From DASTYK01 sp964430275 (GTDB lineage Bacteria > Gemmatimonadota > Gemmatimonadetes > Longimicrobiales > RSA9): DNA of 7,105 nt. Shown here one piece after another: positions 5,624 through 7,105 of this stretch (position 1 is its first letter; each line of letters begins with the position of its first letter). The stretch covers positions 1 to 7,105 of the forward strand of contig CAYSGF010000115.1 of assembly GCA_964430275.1 (NCBI GenBank), read 5' to 3'. The notes under the pieces were generated by a model that saw only the letters and a list, made by a program, of their open reading frames with translations, ran no database searches and was not told where the DNA came from. A program made the position numbers and the translations under genes.

Positions 5624-7105
5624 ATGATGCAGCGCCGTCGGATACGCGGCATCGAGGTGGAAGCCGAGGGGACGGGCATCTCGCGTCCGCTGAGCGAGAA
5701 CGTGAACCTGCTCGGGGCGATGCTCGGGCAGGTGGTCGAGCAGCAGGCCGGCCGACCGATGCTCGAGCTCGTCGAGGAGCTGCGCGGCCTGTGCAAGCGG
5801 GCAGTCCGTGAGGGCGATGCGTCGCTGCGCGAGCGCGCGGCCGCCCGCATCGCGGAGCTGGACACGGATGCGCTCCGCTGGCTGCTGCTCGCGTTCGGCT
5901 CCTTCTTCCATCTCGTGAACCAGGCGGAGAAGCAGGAGATCCTGCGGATCAACCGGGAGCGCTCGCGCGCTGCGGACGGCGGCGCTGCGCGTCCGGAGTC
6001 GATCGACGACGCGGTCGCGCGTCTGCGTGCGGGCGGCGCATCGCTCGACGAGGTGCGTGCGACGATCGCGCAGCTCGACATTCAGCCCACCTTCACGGCC
6101 CACCCGACGGAAGCGCGTCGCCAGGCGATCCTGCAAAAGCAGCGTCGCATCGCGGAGCTCCTCGCACTGCTGCGACGGCCGGATGCGACGGCGGACGAAG
6201 CCGAGGAAGCGGCGGATGCACTCTTCGACCAGGTCGCGCTGCTCGTGGCGACGGACGACGTGCGCGCCGAGCGGCCGACCGTCCAGGACGAGGTCGAGCA
6301 GGGCCTCTATTTCCTGGCCAGCACGGTCTGGGACATCGCGCCACGCATCCATCGCGACGTGGAACAGGCGCTCGAGCGCCACTACGGTGAGGTCGTTGAC
6401 GTCCCGTTCTTTCTGCGCTGGCGATCGTGGATCGGCAGCGATCGGGACGGCAATCCGTTCGTCACGCCCGATGTGACCCGCTGGACGATCGGGCGCCATC
6501 GCGACACCGCCATCGAACTGCACCTGCGCGAGCTCACGGCACTGCGCGAGGAGCTGAGCATCTCGCATCGCAGGACGCCGATGCCCGCGCCACTGCGTGC
6601 CGCCCTCGAGCGCTTCGGCGCGGCGGATGCCGAGTCGGAGGCGTCGGCGCGCGGCCGCGACGAGCCGTACCGTCGCCTGCTCGATTGCATGATCGACGCA
6701 CTCACCGAGCTGCGCGACGGGCGCGACGATGGCGCGCCCGCCTATGACGCGCAGCGCTACAGTGCGGATCTGGATGCGATCCGCGCTGCGCTCGAGCAGG
6801 GCGGCTTCACCGGGCTCGCGCGGCACGGACGTGTTGCGCGGTTGCGCGTGCTGGCGCGCACGTTCGGGCTGCACATGGCTGCGCATGACGTGCGGCAGCA
6901 CAGTGCCGAGCACGAGAAGGCCGTGAGTGCGCTGCTCGCGGCCGGCGGCGTGAGCAACCATTACGACACGCTCGACGAGGCAGCGCGCGTCACACTCCTG
7001 GTGCGTGAGCTGAGCAGCCCCGAACCGCTGCTCGCACCGCGGGCCGAGCCGCCGGACGCCGCGCGCGCCGCACTCGCCACGTTCAGCACGATCGCCGACG
7101 CGCTC
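5624..7105 (+). CDS. ppc: Phosphoenolpyruvate carboxylase, N-terminal half (runs off right edge)
   Basis: PEP carboxylase catalyses the irreversible PEP plus bicarbonate to oxaloacetate plus phosphate reaction in the cytosol, the anaplerotic feed of the TCA cycle. 494 residues are visible of a usual 880-950, with no stop to the window end. Evidence: PLSENVNLLGAMLGQVVEQQ near the start, a long helical region FGSFFHLVNQAEKQEI, the catalytic-His signature FTAHPTEA with His160 (E. coli His138 equivalent), and GSDRDGNPFVT at 271-281, the second family hallmark. FGLHMAAHDVRQHS (about 415-428) follows, as in the family. The GYSDS-type and C-terminal allosteric and active-site motifs lie beyond the edge, so completeness cannot be judged. 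The start is the first of two adjacent ATGs (5624, 5627), with AGGG seven bases upstream; an earlier ATG at 5610 is out of frame. It may be co-transcribed with the desaturase. Confidence 0.96.
   Translation, partial: MMQRRRIRGIEVEAEGTGISRPLSENVNLLGAMLGQVVEQQAGRPMLELVEELRGLCKRAVREGDASLRERAAARIAELDTDALRWLLLAFGSFFHLVNQAEKQEILRINRERSRAADGGAARPESIDDAVARLRAGGASLDEVRATIAQLDIQPTFTAHPTEARRQAILQKQRRIAELLALLRRPDATADEAEEAADALFDQVALLVATDDVRAERPTVQDEVEQGLYFLASTVWDIAPRIHRDVEQALERHYGEVVDVPFFLRWRSWIGSDRDGNPFVTPDVTRWTIGRHRDTAIELHLRELTALREELSISHRRTPMPAPLRAALERFGAADAESEASARGRDEPYRRLLDCMIDALTELRDGRDDGAPAYDAQRYSADLDAIRAALEQGGFTGLARHGRVARLRVLARTFGLHMAAHDVRQHSAEHEKAVSALLAAGGVSNHYDTLDEAARVTLLVRELSSPEPLLAPRAEPPDAARAALATFSTIADAL

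Noticed and set aside
4459..6081. Long minus-strand open frame opposite the desaturase and the PEP carboxylase start.
   Set aside because: It is antisense to two highly conserved genes; its low-complexity Ser/Arg and His/Leu/Arg composition is typical of GC-rich shadow frames, with no family motif.
5573..6961. 462-codon minus-strand open frame opposite PEP carboxylase.
   Set aside because: It is a mirror of the PEP carboxylase codons, rich in Arg and Ala, with no recognisable domain; the plus-strand frame carries TAHPTEA and GSDRDGNP.

Overview
This is a GC-rich bacterial window with short intergenic gaps. It carries an ADOP/MacB-type ABC permease, an ArsR-AHSA1 pair, a secreted esterase, an acyl-ACP desaturase and a PEP carboxylase. 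ADOP-type permeases are especially numerous in Acidobacteriota and Gemmatimonadota, so a soil or environmental member of such a phylum is my best guess. That is inference from gene style; there is no rRNA or other decisive taxonomic marker here.

Layout, left to right. (1) Bases 1 to about 119 read on the minus strand as the N-terminal part of a SufT-like Fe-S assembly protein running off the left edge. It abuts, almost base to base, the interior of a permease gene on the plus strand (114-1853) that has lost roughly its N-terminal third. This looks like a rearrangement breakpoint or an assembly chimera. (2) A hairpin-forming segment (1853-1916) lies exactly between two convergent stop codons. 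(3) A minus-strand two-gene operon (2738 down to 1915) encodes an ArsR-family repressor and an AHSA1/SRPBCC-domain protein joined by an ATGA overlap. Its promoter has a perfect -35, a 17-nt spacer and a -10 so close to the ATG that the mRNA should be leaderless. An 18-bp perfect palindrome covers the transcription and translation start. (4) Divergently, a secreted alpha/beta-hydrolase esterase (2893-4119) follows, with a different inverted repeat in its promoter region. (5) A convergent minus-strand small membrane-protein gene (4444-4076) appears to have lost its C-terminal half and overlaps the esterase 3' end. (6) Acyl-ACP desaturase (4612-5586) and, 37 bp downstream on the same strand, phosphoenolpyruvate carboxylase (5624 to beyond the right edge) complete the window.

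Functionally this is a mix of housekeeping metabolism (membrane-lipid unsaturation, anaplerotic oxaloacetate supply) and small regulated or accessory genes. I see no tRNA, rRNA, CRISPR array, transposase or phage gene, and no multi-gene defence or biosynthetic system. The most notable items are the opposed-fragment junction near base 115, the leaderless operator-over-start promoter of the ArsR operon, and the truncated membrane gene. No gene-free stretch exceeds about 170 bases.
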